NCBI GenBank assembly: GCA_022510565.1
Contig: JAFLTE010000010.1
Location: 42,627-106,626, forward strand
From: Lachnospiraceae bacterium
Lineage (GTDB): Bacteria > Bacillota > Clostridia > Lachnospirales > Lachnospiraceae
Length of the DNA stretch: 64,000 nt
Reading direction: 5' to 3'
The position numbers and the translations under genes are program-made. Under the pieces are notes generated by a model that saw only the letters and a list, made by a program, of their open reading frames with translations, did no database searches and was not told the DNA's origin. This document shows, piece by piece, positions 1-9,928 of this stretch. The first letter of the stretch is position 1. Each line of letters starts with the position of its first letter.

Positions 1-1578
1 TGCACCCCATGCAAACCAACGTACAAGAAGCTCCTTGAAATGCGGGTCGGAAATATCTCCGCCCAGGAATCCGCCGATATCACTGGTCCACCACGGGATA
101 CCCGCCATCCCCATATTCAAACCTGCCTGCAGCTGCTCCCGCATGGAACGGAAAGATGAATAGATGTCTCCGGACCAAGTCAGCACACCGTACTTCTGAC
201 TTCCGGCCCACGCACAGCGCACAAGACTCATAATCTCTGTCTCACCCTCCGAGCGAAGTCCATCATAGAATCCTTTGGCATAGCCCACAGGATAACGGTT
301 AGTGCACTGCAAAGCGCTGCCCTCGTAGTAGCGGTAGTTGTCAAAATCATAGGGACCGTATTCCGGCTCCGCCTCATCCAGCCAGAAGCAACGAATGCCT
401 TTCTTATAATAATTGTCGCGGCACTTTTCCCAGACAAATTTCTGCGCGCCGGGATGGGTTGCATCATAGAATACGGTATTTCCCATCCAAGTCATATGGT
501 TGGAATTACCTCTGTCCGCCCGCACGAGATAACCGTTCTCCGCCATCTCTCCGAAGTTTTCGCTCTGTTCATCGATGGTAGGCCACACCGACACCACCGT
601 CTCGATACCAAGCTCTTTCAATTCCTTAACCATCGCTTCCGGGTCCGGCCAGTCTCTGGGCTCAAATTTAAACTCACCCTGCCTTGTCCAGTGGAAGAAA
701 TCAACCACAATCGCATCCATCGGCAGACCCCTTCTCTTGTGTTCCCTTGCAACTGAAAGCAGCTCATCCTGATTACGGTATCTCAATTTACACTGCCAGT
801 AACCCATGCCGTACTCCGGCATCATCGGTGTCCTACCTGCCGCCAGCGAATATTGTTCCTCTATCTGAGCCGGCGTATCTCCTGCCGTTATAAAATAGTC
901 CAGCTTCTTTGTACTCTCCGCCGTCCACTCTGTCTTGTTGGTGCCGAAGGTCGCCGTGCCGATGGCAGGATTGTTCCACAGGAAGCCATAGCCCCTGTTT
1001 GATACCAGAAAAGGTACACTTGCCTGACTGTTGCGGTGTGCCAGCTCCAGAACAGCGCCCTTCCTGTCCATGTGCTTTTCCTGATACTGACCCATACCGA
1101 AAATCTTCTCCCCGTCAAACGCTTCAAAACGGGCATACAGTTTATAGTCGCTTCCGCCGGGTACCGGTTTGAGCTCTCTCGCATCCACGCGGAGGGGTAC
1201 ACAGTAACGGTTAATCCGATTTCTGTTGCGCCAGTATTCCTCCGTCAAAAGCTCGCCCTTCTGATTATAAAAGCTGATCCATCCCTCGTGGGACACCTTG
1301 GCCGTAATCTTGCCGTTTATCAGTGTCGCCTGTGTACCCGTCTGGTGATACTTGGCATATTCCTCGGTCTGATACCACGGGTCGGTGACATCAATTGTCT
1401 CGAATTCAATTTTCGCCTCACATTCCGGCACCTTCTCCGTCAGTGCCCAGTCATTGGCATCCATCACAGGTTCCTTCGTCATACGCACACGTAGGGAATT
1501 GGGTCCCCACGGTTCAATCCACACCTGGCTGATTCCATCCTTTATTATCAGTCGATTGTTTTGTTGTTCAAGATGCAT
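1..1578 (-). CDS. Glycoside hydrolase family 31 enzyme (alpha-xylosidase/alpha-glucosidase type), C-terminus cut by window edge
   Basis: The frame is open from an ATG at 1578, behind an AGAGAGG ribosome site, to base 1, so 526 residues are visible and the C-terminus is missing. An N-terminal beta-sandwich (about residues 1-240) precedes a TIM barrel. The GH31 signatures are present: CFWLDEAEPE carries the expected nucleophile (D401) and LTWSGDIYSSF the expected acid/base (D471), followed by a PWWTSDIGGF loop. GH31 enzymes are retaining alpha-glycosidases. There is no signal peptide, so the enzyme should be cytoplasmic. It is the gene downstream of the GH74 gene on the same strand (31-base gap), which favours release of xylose from xyloglucan oligosaccharides. 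Substrate is inferred from context; alpha-glucosidase activity is the main alternative. Confidence 0.88.
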   Translation of the reverse strand, partial: MHLEQQNNRLIIKDGISQVWIEPWGPNSLRVRMTKEPVMDANDWALTEKVPECEAKIEFETIDVTDPWYQTEEYAKYHQTGTQATLINGKITAKVSHEGWISFYNQKGELLTEEYWRNRNRINRYCVPLRVDARELKPVPGGSDYKLYARFEAFDGEKIFGMGQYQEKHMDRKGAVLELAHRNSQASVPFLVSNRGYGFLWNNPAIGTATFGTNKTEWTAESTKKLDYFITAGDTPAQIEEQYSLAAGRTPMMPEYGMGYWQCKLRYRNQDELLSVAREHKRRGLPMDAIVVDFFHWTRQGEFKFEPRDWPDPEAMVKELKELGIETVVSVWPTIDEQSENFGEMAENGYLVRADRGNSNHMTWMGNTVFYDATHPGAQKFVWEKCRDNYYKKGIRCFWLDEAEPEYGPYDFDNYRYYEGSALQCTNRYPVGYAKGFYDGLRSEGETEIMSLVRCAWAGSQKYGVLTWSGDIYSSFRSMREQLQAGLNMGMAGIPWWTSDIGGFLGGDISDPHFKELLVRWFAWGA

Positions 1579-1609
1579 TTTCAAGACCTCTCTTTCTTAG
1601 ATTTCTTTC

Positions 1610-3997
1610 TTATGATTCTATCTCCGGTTCCCCGTATAACACGCCGCGGCTGCCGGTGCCGAGATAAAACCGTCCGTACACCCTGCTGTCGCCCTCGATG
1701 CTGTTAATCTCACCATACATCTGGTCCGCACCGTTGAGACGCATATATGATTGTCCGTCATCCACTGAGCGGTAGAAACCATATTCTCCGTCTATCACCG
1801 CCGCCGTATATATGGCCTTATCCTCTTTGAAATAATCTCCGTCGGGGCGTATCACGCCGAGCCCGACCCGATAAAAAATGTCTCTCGGCATGCTTAATTT
1901 TATGACGCTTATGTCATCTTTTTCTTTGTCATAGTGCAGCTTCCACAGACCGTTTTCCTTTAGTGCCATATAGAATACACCCTGCTTACCGCTCTCGCCT
2001 CTCACCTCGGTCTTGTTGGCGCAGTCAATCAGAGCGAAGTTCACGTCAGGAAAATCTCCAGGCAGTGCCCGCTGCTTGAAATTGCGACCGCCGTCCCTAC
2101 TGATATAAAATTCCGAATGTTCACCAAGACCGTAGAAAAGATTACTGTCCATACGGTCCGCAAAGACTTTCATACCGCCCTCTTCTGCCGGATTGCCTTC
2201 CAAGTCCAGAATATGTACGGTTCGGAAGGTGTGCCCGCCGTCGCTGCTTACCACCACCATATCAATCGGCAGCCTGATGCCGTCCGCCACCGACCAGACA
2301 ATCGTTTGCTCATCCGGCGAAATTGCCACCCATCCGCTGTTCACATTGGGCTGCTCGATTGCATGGAGCGCCTGATCCAGTCTCGGTGTCAATCCGAAAG
2401 GCATGGGCAGCCTTTCAAAAGTCCTGCATTGGTCTTTGGAAAGAATCAGTCCGCCCTTCGTCTTGCCCTTCCAGTTACCTCTGGGTGTCACCACAACACA
2501 GTTGGGGTTAGTGTCTGAATAATCCGCATTGATACAGGTGATGTAACGGTTTCCTTCCGCATCGTCAAAAGAGTTGTCGCAGGGCGTATCCAAATCTCTG
2601 AATGCAAATCCGCCCAAATCGCCCAGAATATCAATAAGCTGCACCTCTCCCGCAGGCGGACTGTATAGATTTAAATGTACCGTCTCCTCCAATCCGTCAC
2701 ACCAATCACTGAAAACGACCTGCTCATCCGTCAGATTCCTGCTTCTGAAAACTCCCGTTCCCGTATTGAACCATCCCTCGTTCTCATCAAAAGGATTAAT
2801 CTTGAAATCACTCAGCCAGTGAATAATGGAATGACCTCCGTTGTAACAAGGCTTCATGTAGGAAGTGCGGAAAGCCATTTCACCAACCCCTAAATCATAG
2901 AGAATTTCCTCCCATGTCTGCCCGTAATCCAAAGAGCGGTAAACACTGTCACCATCCTCCTTGCTGATGGTGGAGCAGACAAGCATTCCCTGTTTGGACG
3001 CTGCCGTGTCAATACCGCCAAAGCCATGCTCCAACATGCTTCCCTTGAATCCCGGTGTAATATCCTCACCCTGACCGAACCGGATGCCGCCTTCACTTGC
3101 TTTTTCTCCCGCGCTTGCGCCTTTTCCCCCATCAATCATCGGGTAACGTACCACCCGTCCGCCTATCACGCTGCCGCCGTCGCAGCTGTAGCCGTTTTCC
3201 AGCACATATGCATTTCTCCCCATCACAGAATAAGTGACATATAAATATTTATGGTCCATGGCATAGCGCTGTGCCACAAGCCCTGCCAATTTTACGCCAT
3301 CAATTTCACCGTCACCATCCGCGGGCTGCCACAGCTTCTCAAAACTCGTACCGCCGTCATAGGACACATAGAGACTGTGTCCCCGCAGACGCTCGCTCCT
3401 TTTACTCGTCACACCGGCGCTGCCCACAATCAGAGCGCTGCCGTCCTCACTCATACCCGCGAAGGTCAGATATTCCTCGGGAAAAGACTTACACTTATTC
3501 CAGTGTTCGCCTCTGTCTGTGCTGACCCACAATCCTTCCTGCTGGCTTGCATAATAAAGTTTATCACTGTCCTTTTTATCTACAATCAGACGGTCTGCCG
3601 TACCTCTTCCGTTTAAGTTGCCGTGAATGAGAATCGGGAAATTGTGACAGATAAAATGTGCGCCATAGTCATCAGATACCGCAATCTTACCCGCGCCTTC
3701 CTCATTAACACCGCAGGCAATATAGAGCCTCTCCGGATGCGCATCGTCAAGGGCAAGCGCAATCGGAAAAGTTTCACCAAGATTAGCCATCGTCACATGG
3801 TCCGTCAGACTGATCCAGCATTGGTTTTCCCCATCAAAACGATATGTTCCTCCGATATCCGTTCTGGTATATAACACCCCCTCTGCCTTAGGATGAAACA
3901 AAAATCCCGTCACGTAACCGCCTCCGGGTATGGGCAGATTCTTGTACTTATACCGCTCCCTACCAAGCTGAATTTGCTGTATCTGACCTTTTTCCAT
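1610..3997 (-). CDS. GH74 family xyloglucanase-like beta-propeller glycosidase, no signal peptide
   Basis: This 795-residue protein has the GH74 plan of two seven-bladed propellers made from BNR-like repeats (for example SDDYGAHF, STDRGEHW, SYDGGTSF, SSDGGHTF, SRDGGRNF). The N-terminus GGGYVTGFLFHP followed by YTRTDIGGTYRF matches the first catalytic aspartate region (D47), and GDLGGFAFRD matches the second (D460). GH74 enzymes cut the beta-1,4-glucan backbone of xyloglucan. Most known members are secreted, but no signal peptide is visible here, so this one probably acts on imported oligosaccharides in the cytoplasm. It is flanked by a GH31 gene downstream and a divergent alpha-xylosidase upstream. 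The ATG at 3997 is preceded by GAGAGGAT. Confidence 0.9.
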   Translation of the reverse strand: MEKGQIQQIQLGRERYKYKNLPIPGGGYVTGFLFHPKAEGVLYTRTDIGGTYRFDGENQCWISLTDHVTMANLGETFPIALALDDAHPERLYIACGVNEEGAGKIAVSDDYGAHFICHNFPILIHGNLNGRGTADRLIVDKKDSDKLYYASQQEGLWVSTDRGEHWNKCKSFPEEYLTFAGMSEDGSALIVGSAGVTSKRSERLRGHSLYVSYDGGTSFEKLWQPADGDGEIDGVKLAGLVAQRYAMDHKYLYVTYSVMGRNAYVLENGYSCDGGSVIGGRVVRYPMIDGGKGASAGEKASEGGIRFGQGEDITPGFKGSMLEHGFGGIDTAASKQGMLVCSTISKEDGDSVYRSLDYGQTWEEILYDLGVGEMAFRTSYMKPCYNGGHSIIHWLSDFKINPFDENEGWFNTGTGVFRSRNLTDEQVVFSDWCDGLEETVHLNLYSPPAGEVQLIDILGDLGGFAFRDLDTPCDNSFDDAEGNRYITCINADYSDTNPNCVVVTPRGNWKGKTKGGLILSKDQCRTFERLPMPFGLTPRLDQALHAIEQPNVNSGWVAISPDEQTIVWSVADGIRLPIDMVVVSSDGGHTFRTVHILDLEGNPAEEGGMKVFADRMDSNLFYGLGEHSEFYISRDGGRNFKQRALPGDFPDVNFALIDCANKTEVRGESGKQGVFYMALKENGLWKLHYDKEKDDISVIKLSMPRDIFYRVGLGVIRPDGDYFKEDKAIYTAAVIDGEYGFYRSVDDGQSYMRLNGADQMYGEINSIEGDSRVYGRFYLGTGSRGVLYGEPEIES

Positions 3998-4159
3998 TGT
4001 AAGTCTATCCTCTCTCCCGACAATTTTCCGAATACTGCATATTTTTGATTTACGACTGCATCACAACTCCCAAAAATATGCTTTCCTTTTTATAACTTTT
4101 ATAATAATATAGAATTTGAGAATTGAACAGAGTAATCTTAAGCAGAATGGAGGGTCATT

Positions 4160-6502
4160 ATGAAATTTAACAACGGATGCTGGCTTTTGAAAGAAGGAAT
4201 GGCATGTTTTGCTCCACAGGAAGTATTTGAAATGCAGGTGGCAGACACTGAAGTGAGACTCTGTACCCCTACACACAAAATCATAGAACGAGGGGATATG
4301 TTAGGTGGTGCGAATCTGACAATCCGCATTTCTTCACCCATGCCGAATGTATTCAGAGTACAGACAGACCACTATATGGGCGCCTGTCGGAAAGGACCTT
4401 CATTCGAGTTGAATCTGTCGAATCCGCAGACACTCAAGGTGGAAGATACAGAGGAAACACTGACGATTATCAGCGGTTCCCTTTCTCTTAAAATTGACAA
4501 GAAAAACTTTACCATGAGCTATATACAGGACGGCAAAGTCATCACCAAGAGCGGTCCGAAAGACCTTGCAATGATGAAGACAAACTGGACAGGTGACTGC
4601 TATGATTTAGACGGCGATTTACAAGATACATATATGCGCCAGCAGTTTAATATCGGCGTAGGTGAACTGTTCTACGGAACCGGTGAACGCTTTACACCTT
4701 TTGTGAAGAACGGCCAGACCGTTGAAATCTACAATGAAGACGGCGGTACAAGCACCGAGCAATCATACAAAAACATACCTTTCTATATTTCCAACAGGGG
4801 CTACGGGGTTTTGGTAAATCACCCCGAGAAAGTATCCTTTGAGTTTGCCACGGAGAATGTAACCAAGACGGCTTTCTCTGTAGAGGGCGGCAGCCTGGAC
4901 TATTTCTTTATAGGCGGTCCTGCGATGAAGGATGTGCTGACAAGATATACCGACCTGTCGGGCAAACCCAGCTTACCGGCACCGTGGACGTTCGGTTTAT
5001 GGTTGTCCACTTCCTTTACCACCGACTATGATGAAGCTACCGTTATGAGCTTTATCGACGGTATGTTGGATCGCGGGATTCCGCTTCGCACTTTCCACTT
5101 CGACTGTTTCTGGATGAAGGGCTTCCACTGGACGGACTTCGTCTGGGATGCGGATGTATTCCCGGACCCTGCAGGACTTCTGTCCCGTATTAAGGCTAAG
5201 GGCCTGAATATCTGTGTTTGGATCAACCCTTACATCGGACAGGAATCCGTACTTTTTGAGGAAGGTATGGAGAAGGGTTATTTTATTAAAAGAACCAACG
5301 GCGACGTATGGCAGTGGGATATGTGGCAGCCGGGCATGGCTCTGGTAGATTTCACCAATCCGGAGGCCTGCCGCTGGTATCAAGAGAAGCTGCGTGAAAT
5401 GCTTAAGATGGGCGTTGACTGCTTTAAGACAGACTTCGGCGAGAGAATCCCTGTCAACTGCGTATACCACGACGGCTCTGACCCGAAGAAGATGCACAAC
5501 TATTACACATATCTTTATAATAAAGTTGTTTACGACCTGCTTGAAGAAGAGCGTGGCAAAGGCGAGGCGGTATTGTTCGCACGTTCCGCAACCGTGGGCG
5601 GTCAGAAATTCCCCGTTCACTGGGGCGGCGACTGTTGGTCCGACTATGAATCTATGGAAGAAAGTCTGCGCGGCGGACTGTCACTACTGATGTCCGGTTT
5701 CGGATTCTGGGCCCATGACATCGGTGGATTTGAGCACACTTCCACAGCGGATGTTTACAAACGCTGGGTTGCTTTCGGATTGCTTTCTTCTCACAGCAGA
5801 CTGCACGGCAGCCAGTCTTACCGAGTACCGTGGCTGTACGATGAGGAGGCGGTTGACGTGGTAAAAGACTTTACCCGCCTAAAAGCTTCTCTGATGCCTT
5901 ATTTGTATAAGACATCCGTGGAGACCTCCCGCTCCGGCGTACCCACCATGCGGAGTATGGTTCTGGAATTTACCGAGGATAAGAACTGCAGCTATCTGGA
6001 TAAACAGTATATGCTGGGCGACAATCTTCTGGTGGCTCCCATCTTCAATGACGAAAGCATCGGTTCCTTCTATCTGCCGAAGGGAACATGGACTGATTTC
6101 TTTACAGGGGAAGTCCTGACAGGCGGTGACTGGTACGAAAGAAAATATGATTATCTGCATCTGCCGCTGATGGTTCGTGAAAACTCCATCGTGGCGATGG
6201 GTTCCCACGATGACAAACCCGATTACGATTACGCGGACGGTGTTGAACTGCGTGTATATGCATTGGTTGACGGAAAGACTACAGAGACTACAGTCTATGA
6301 CATGAATCAAAATGCAGCGCTTCATGTGTCTGTTGTAAAGAACGGAACCAAAATCACGCTTCAGAGCGATGGAAACGACAAACCCTATACTGTACGCCTC
6401 GTCAATGTACAGGCACAATCCGCAACCGGCGCTTCCGTGCAGGCTGTGGGAAATGATACGGTTCTGACGCTTGAGAACAATACTGCGGAAGTAACGATAT
6501 AA
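4160..6502 (+). CDS. yicI: YicI-type alpha-xylosidase, GH31
   Basis: The 780-residue length and the opening MKFNNGCWLLKEG are those of YicI-type GH31 alpha-xylosidases, which remove non-reducing alpha-1,6-xylose (isoprimeverose units) from xyloglucan oligosaccharides. CFKTDFGERIP carries the nucleophile (D425) and HWGGDCWSDYESM the acid/base (D491). The KTDFGERIP loop is specific to the YicI branch and separates it from ordinary alpha-glucosidases. There is no signal peptide, so it is cytoplasmic. It is transcribed divergently from the GH74 gene across 162 bases. The ATG has GGAGGG a few bases upstream. With the neighbouring GH74 and GH31 genes it gives a coherent intracellular xyloglucan pathway. 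Confidence 0.95.
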   Translation: MKFNNGCWLLKEGMACFAPQEVFEMQVADTEVRLCTPTHKIIERGDMLGGANLTIRISSPMPNVFRVQTDHYMGACRKGPSFELNLSNPQTLKVEDTEETLTIISGSLSLKIDKKNFTMSYIQDGKVITKSGPKDLAMMKTNWTGDCYDLDGDLQDTYMRQQFNIGVGELFYGTGERFTPFVKNGQTVEIYNEDGGTSTEQSYKNIPFYISNRGYGVLVNHPEKVSFEFATENVTKTAFSVEGGSLDYFFIGGPAMKDVLTRYTDLSGKPSLPAPWTFGLWLSTSFTTDYDEATVMSFIDGMLDRGIPLRTFHFDCFWMKGFHWTDFVWDADVFPDPAGLLSRIKAKGLNICVWINPYIGQESVLFEEGMEKGYFIKRTNGDVWQWDMWQPGMALVDFTNPEACRWYQEKLREMLKMGVDCFKTDFGERIPVNCVYHDGSDPKKMHNYYTYLYNKVVYDLLEEERGKGEAVLFARSATVGGQKFPVHWGGDCWSDYESMEESLRGGLSLLMSGFGFWAHDIGGFEHTSTADVYKRWVAFGLLSSHSRLHGSQSYRVPWLYDEEAVDVVKDFTRLKASLMPYLYKTSVETSRSGVPTMRSMVLEFTEDKNCSYLDKQYMLGDNLLVAPIFNDESIGSFYLPKGTWTDFFTGEVLTGGDWYERKYDYLHLPLMVRENSIVAMGSHDDKPDYDYADGVELRVYALVDGKTTETTVYDMNQNAALHVSVVKNGTKITLQSDGNDKPYTVRLVNVQAQSATGASVQAVGNDTVLTLENNTAEVTI

Positions 6503-6559
6503 AACTTGGTCTCTCACTATTATTCAAGTAATTTTGCATTTCATCAAAGTGCATATAAA

Positions 6560-6583
6560 TGGGCTGCCAAATACGGCAGCCCA
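6560..6583. terminator. Bidirectional terminator between convergent genes
   Basis: A perfect 9-bp stem (TGGGCTGCC / GGCAGCCCA) with a 6-base loop is flanked by A/T-rich sequence on both sides. It lies between the ends of the alpha-xylosidase gene and the convergent spermidine-synthase-like gene, so it can serve both. Confidence 0.75.
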
Positions 6584-6621
6584 TAAAATTTGTGCACAAT
6601 TCTGCTTATCCTTCATTACCG

Positions 6622-8223
6622 CTACAGTGCGTCAATAACGCCCTGTACACCTTGCTCCTCATATATTCTCTTATAATATGCAACTTCTTCCCGAATCAGC
6701 TCATCAATCACCTTCATCCCCAGAAGTTCAACGGGTGCCTTGTCATCTGTCATAATATAATTGCCCGCTTCGTAGGCAATCAGGTTATCCGAAACCCTGT
6801 CCATCATCGCATATAAAGCATCGTCCGTAATCTTCTGCTGATTTCCGGCTAAATTTTCCAGCATCTGCGGGTTATCGGAAGCAAAAAGTTCTCTGTTCGT
6901 AGAACCCTTTACATCCACTGTGTATACTTCACCAAACACACTGCTTATGGTATCGGCAAGATACTGATTAATACTCCCCTCACTGCTGCCGCGCATATTC
7001 ATATTGACTACCATCACGCCGTCTTCCTTCAAATGCTCTTTCACCAATGTAAAAAATTCTACCGATGACATCTGAAAGGGAATAGTAATGTCCTGATACG
7101 CATCAACCATAATCACGTCGTATTTACCGTCGATGGCATTCAGATACGCCCTGCCGTCATAGGTAGTCACATTCACATCCTGCGGCAGCTCAAAATATTC
7201 ACGCGCAAGGGCCGTAATCTTTTCGTCAATCTCCACACCCTCAATCTCCATATCGCCATAATAGTTACGGCACTGATGTGCATAGGTACCCGTACCCATG
7301 CCGAGAATCAAGACGTTGCAGTCTACAGGCTCATCCCGGCCAGTCATCAGCGGTGCCGCCATCGCATAGTCATAGTACATACCCGTCAATCCTTCATCTT
7401 TCATCAGAATCGACTGTACACCGAACAAAACATTTGTCGATAATATGACACTTCTGTCGCTTTCCTTGACCTGCAAATAGTTGTAGATTGACTCACCTTC
7501 ATAAGTCAAATTACGTTCCCAAAAAGCAAAACTGTCAGACTTTCCAAACAGACAGCACAGTAGGAAAATCACTGCAGCTGCAGTACTTTTTACCGCGCCT
7601 TTTTTGCCGCTGATAAAATAAATCAGGGAAAGTACCAACAGAATTCCCGCAAAGATGAGAAAGGTAATCGATGTACCCACTGCGGGAATAGAAATGAAGG
7701 TCGGCACGAACGTTCCGATAATACTGCCGACGGTGTTGAATGCTCCCAGCGTTCCCACAATCTTACCACTGTCCTCCAAGCTGTCCACAGAATACTTGGC
7801 AAGTGACGGAGTCACTGTTCCCAACAGAAAGAGCGGAAATACGAAGATGACCATGCATGCAGCAAATGCCGCCCAAATCAGAAAATTGGTGCTTACCGTA
7901 AAAATGAGCAGCGCGGAAATTCCCAAAATAATATATTTGCCCACTACCGGAATCGCTGCAATCCAGATAGACGCGATCAGAATTCTGCCGTAGAGCTTGT
8001 CCGGATTAGGATTCTTGTCCGCACTTCTTCCACCGAAGATATTACCAAGCGCCATGGCAATCATAATTGTCCCTATGATAATCGTCCATACAATCTGCGA
8101 GGAACTGAAATAAGGCGCCAGAAGTCTACTGGCGCCCAGTTCCACTGCCATCACCGACATACCCGCAAAAAATTCCGTCAGGTATAAAAACACTTTATTT
8201 TTTAAGATAGGTGTTGTATTCAT
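6622..8223 (-). CDS. Membrane-fused spermidine synthase-like protein
   Basis: This 533-residue protein has an N-terminal block of about seven hydrophobic helices (residues 10-225). A class I methyltransferase-fold domain of the spermidine synthase family follows: LILGMGTGTYAHQC at 305-318 is the nucleotide-binding loop, GVEIDEKI the acidic motif, and YDVIMVDAY the catalytic-region aspartate. Spermidine synthases transfer aminopropyl from decarboxylated SAM to putrescine; membrane-fused relatives are widespread but their substrate is not settled. The ATG follows AGAGGAG. No speD or other polyamine gene lies nearby, so a polyamine role is inferred only from the family. Confidence 0.85.
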   Translation of the reverse strand: MNTTPILKNKVFLYLTEFFAGMSVMAVELGASRLLAPYFSSSQIVWTIIIGTIMIAMALGNIFGGRSADKNPNPDKLYGRILIASIWIAAIPVVGKYIILGISALLIFTVSTNFLIWAAFAACMVIFVFPLFLLGTVTPSLAKYSVDSLEDSGKIVGTLGAFNTVGSIIGTFVPTFISIPAVGTSITFLIFAGILLVLSLIYFISGKKGAVKSTAAAVIFLLCCLFGKSDSFAFWERNLTYEGESIYNYLQVKESDRSVILSTNVLFGVQSILMKDEGLTGMYYDYAMAAPLMTGRDEPVDCNVLILGMGTGTYAHQCRNYYGDMEIEGVEIDEKITALAREYFELPQDVNVTTYDGRAYLNAIDGKYDVIMVDAYQDITIPFQMSSVEFFTLVKEHLKEDGVMVVNMNMRGSSEGSINQYLADTISSVFGEVYTVDVKGSTNRELFASDNPQMLENLAGNQQKITDDALYAMMDRVSDNLIAYEAGNYIMTDDKAPVELLGMKVIDELIREEVAYYKRIYEEQGVQGVIDAL

Positions 8224-8297
8224 CGCACACTCCTCTTTTCATATGTCCCTAATTTGCACTTATCTTATAGTATATATGATATGTTTGGTTTTTACAA

Positions 8298-9854
8298 TTA
8301 TATGCTCCCCTTCACAACTAAAATCTTATCTCCCGCATTGATTTCCTCTGACACAAGCTCATTTACTTCCTTAAGCTGCGCAATCGGCACATAGTACCGC
8401 TTGCCGATATCCCACAGGGTGTCACCCGGTCCTGCAATGCAGATGACCATGCCCGGCAGCTCGCTGAGTTTATTCAGATCCAATTCTTCCACCTTGATAT
8501 CCGTAATAAGATTGCTCTTCTGTACTGCAAACACAATCACCTTAAACTGCAGCGCTGCTTTCACATCCAGTTCGTCGCTGTCCAGCATTGTCACAGTCAA
8601 CTGCTCGATGCTGTAGTGCAGCCGGAAAATACTGGTAGGTGTCACATTATCCGCCTCAATTACATATCGGAACGGAATGGTATTTTTCGTGGAATAAATG
8701 GATTTGGTGCCGTTGCTGCACAGGTACAGCGTAGTTACACTCAGCGTTCCGGTGACGGCAATTCCATTCTCCACAACAGTCTGTTCATCGATGCACACTT
8801 CTCCTTCGGAGTGAATCAACTGATACATAGGCATTTCCGCATTCTGTATCTTAGTGTGTTCCGCAATCTTACATTTACCGTTTCCGTTGAGGAGCAGACT
8901 CTTAAGCTGCACCTGAGTGGTAAGCGCCTCAATCTCCTTATCCACACCATAGATGTCAGACAACACTTCCAGATTTTCCTCTTCGTACAGATGAATATCC
9001 AAATCCAGTACCGGCTCCACACAGAAGACCCTCTCCTCTCCGTCGAAGTCCTGGCGTACTTCCACATTGCATTGTCCCAGACTGTAACTGATGTCCGGAA
9101 TCATGTTTTCCCTGCATCCGTGGCATTCGATTATTCCGCTGAACGGAACGGTATTCTCATACCAGAGTGTCCTGTCGTTATCCCCTTCTCCTTCATACAG
9201 GAAAAAAGCTCTCATCTCTCCCTGAATCGATATTTTTTCTTCCAGCGCCTTAAATTCAACATGGTCAAAAGTGATATGATGCCATATCGTCTGGAAAACG
9301 TTAGGCAGATTACCTGACAGCTCCATCTCTTCCTTCAAACGGAAAATATCTTTCTTCTGCAGCACAAGCTGTACAACAGGGTGCACCCTCTTACGATATT
9401 CTACAGGTTCTTCATGATAGATATCTACCGCCGCATCCTGCTCGATGTGCTCCTCCATCTCCAAATCAAAATTTACTACCGCCTGTACGCTGAGTTTTCT
9501 GGAGTTGATCAGTCCTACCGTCAAATCTTCGATTGAGCTGTCTACCAATATAGTATCCCCGTTGGCAACCCCATCCATGTTGACTCTCTCTTCAAAGGGA
9601 ATGACTGCCTCCATGCTGGCGCAGATTCCCTCCATATCCGTCAGATACAGTATGGACACGACCAGTCTGCCTTTCAGATTGACCACATTCTCACCGGCGC
9701 GAATCTCCTCTGTAATAATTTCGCCCTTGCTGCATAGCAGATAACCGGCATCGGGTTTGTTATCCGAAATATTAACGTCTTCTTCCAATACAACCTGTGT
9801 ACCGGCTCTGCTGCTGATCCGGTCCATATGTATCTTCTTTTTTACTAATTCCAC
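8298..9854 (-). CDS. sipL: SipL-like spore coat/cortex morphogenetic protein with LysM domain
   Basis: This 518-residue protein has repeated all-beta SPOCS (DUF3794) domains across residues 1-450 and a C-terminal LysM domain beginning at AGPGDTLWDIGKRYYVPIAQ. That is the architecture of clostridial SipL, which binds SpoIVA at the forespore surface to attach the coat. There is no signal peptide, consistent with mother-cell cytosol. The start is a GTG at 9854 with GGAGGT eight bases upstream. That ribosome site forms the 3' arm of a hairpin (9863-9906). The gene lies downstream of pyrD on the same strand, but a sporulation-specific promoter would be expected. Identification rests on domain order. 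Confidence 0.85.
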   Translation of the reverse strand: MELVKKKIHMDRISSRAGTQVVLEEDVNISDNKPDAGYLLCSKGEIITEEIRAGENVVNLKGRLVVSILYLTDMEGICASMEAVIPFEERVNMDGVANGDTILVDSSIEDLTVGLINSRKLSVQAVVNFDLEMEEHIEQDAAVDIYHEEPVEYRKRVHPVVQLVLQKKDIFRLKEEMELSGNLPNVFQTIWHHITFDHVEFKALEEKISIQGEMRAFFLYEGEGDNDRTLWYENTVPFSGIIECHGCRENMIPDISYSLGQCNVEVRQDFDGEERVFCVEPVLDLDIHLYEEENLEVLSDIYGVDKEIEALTTQVQLKSLLLNGNGKCKIAEHTKIQNAEMPMYQLIHSEGEVCIDEQTVVENGIAVTGTLSVTTLYLCSNGTKSIYSTKNTIPFRYVIEADNVTPTSIFRLHYSIEQLTVTMLDSDELDVKAALQFKVIVFAVQKSNLITDIKVEELDLNKLSELPGMVICIAGPGDTLWDIGKRYYVPIAQLKEVNELVSEEINAGDKILVVKGSI

Positions 9855-9862
9855 AAAAATAA

Positions 9863-9906
9863 ACCTCCATGCGTGTACTTAGTATAAATGTATGCCGCAT
9901 GAAGGT
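9863..9906 (-). terminator. Hairpin between pyrD and sipL: likely pyr terminator that also covers the sipL ribosome site
   Basis: Read on the minus strand, ACCTTCATGCG pairs with CGCATGGAGGT (11 bp including one G-U pair, 22-base loop) and is followed by TTATTTTT. This looks like an intrinsic terminator for the pyrC-pyrK-pyrD operon. The GGAGGT in the 3' arm is also the ribosome binding site of sipL, so read-through transcripts would have it paired. Confidence 0.6.
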
Positions 9907-9928
9907 TGTATATGATTTTTATTTGTAG

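Noticed and set aside
8616..9317. Plus-strand 233-codon open frame
   Set aside because: It lies opposite sipL, has no ribosome site and no domain; sipL has clear SPOCS and LysM domains.
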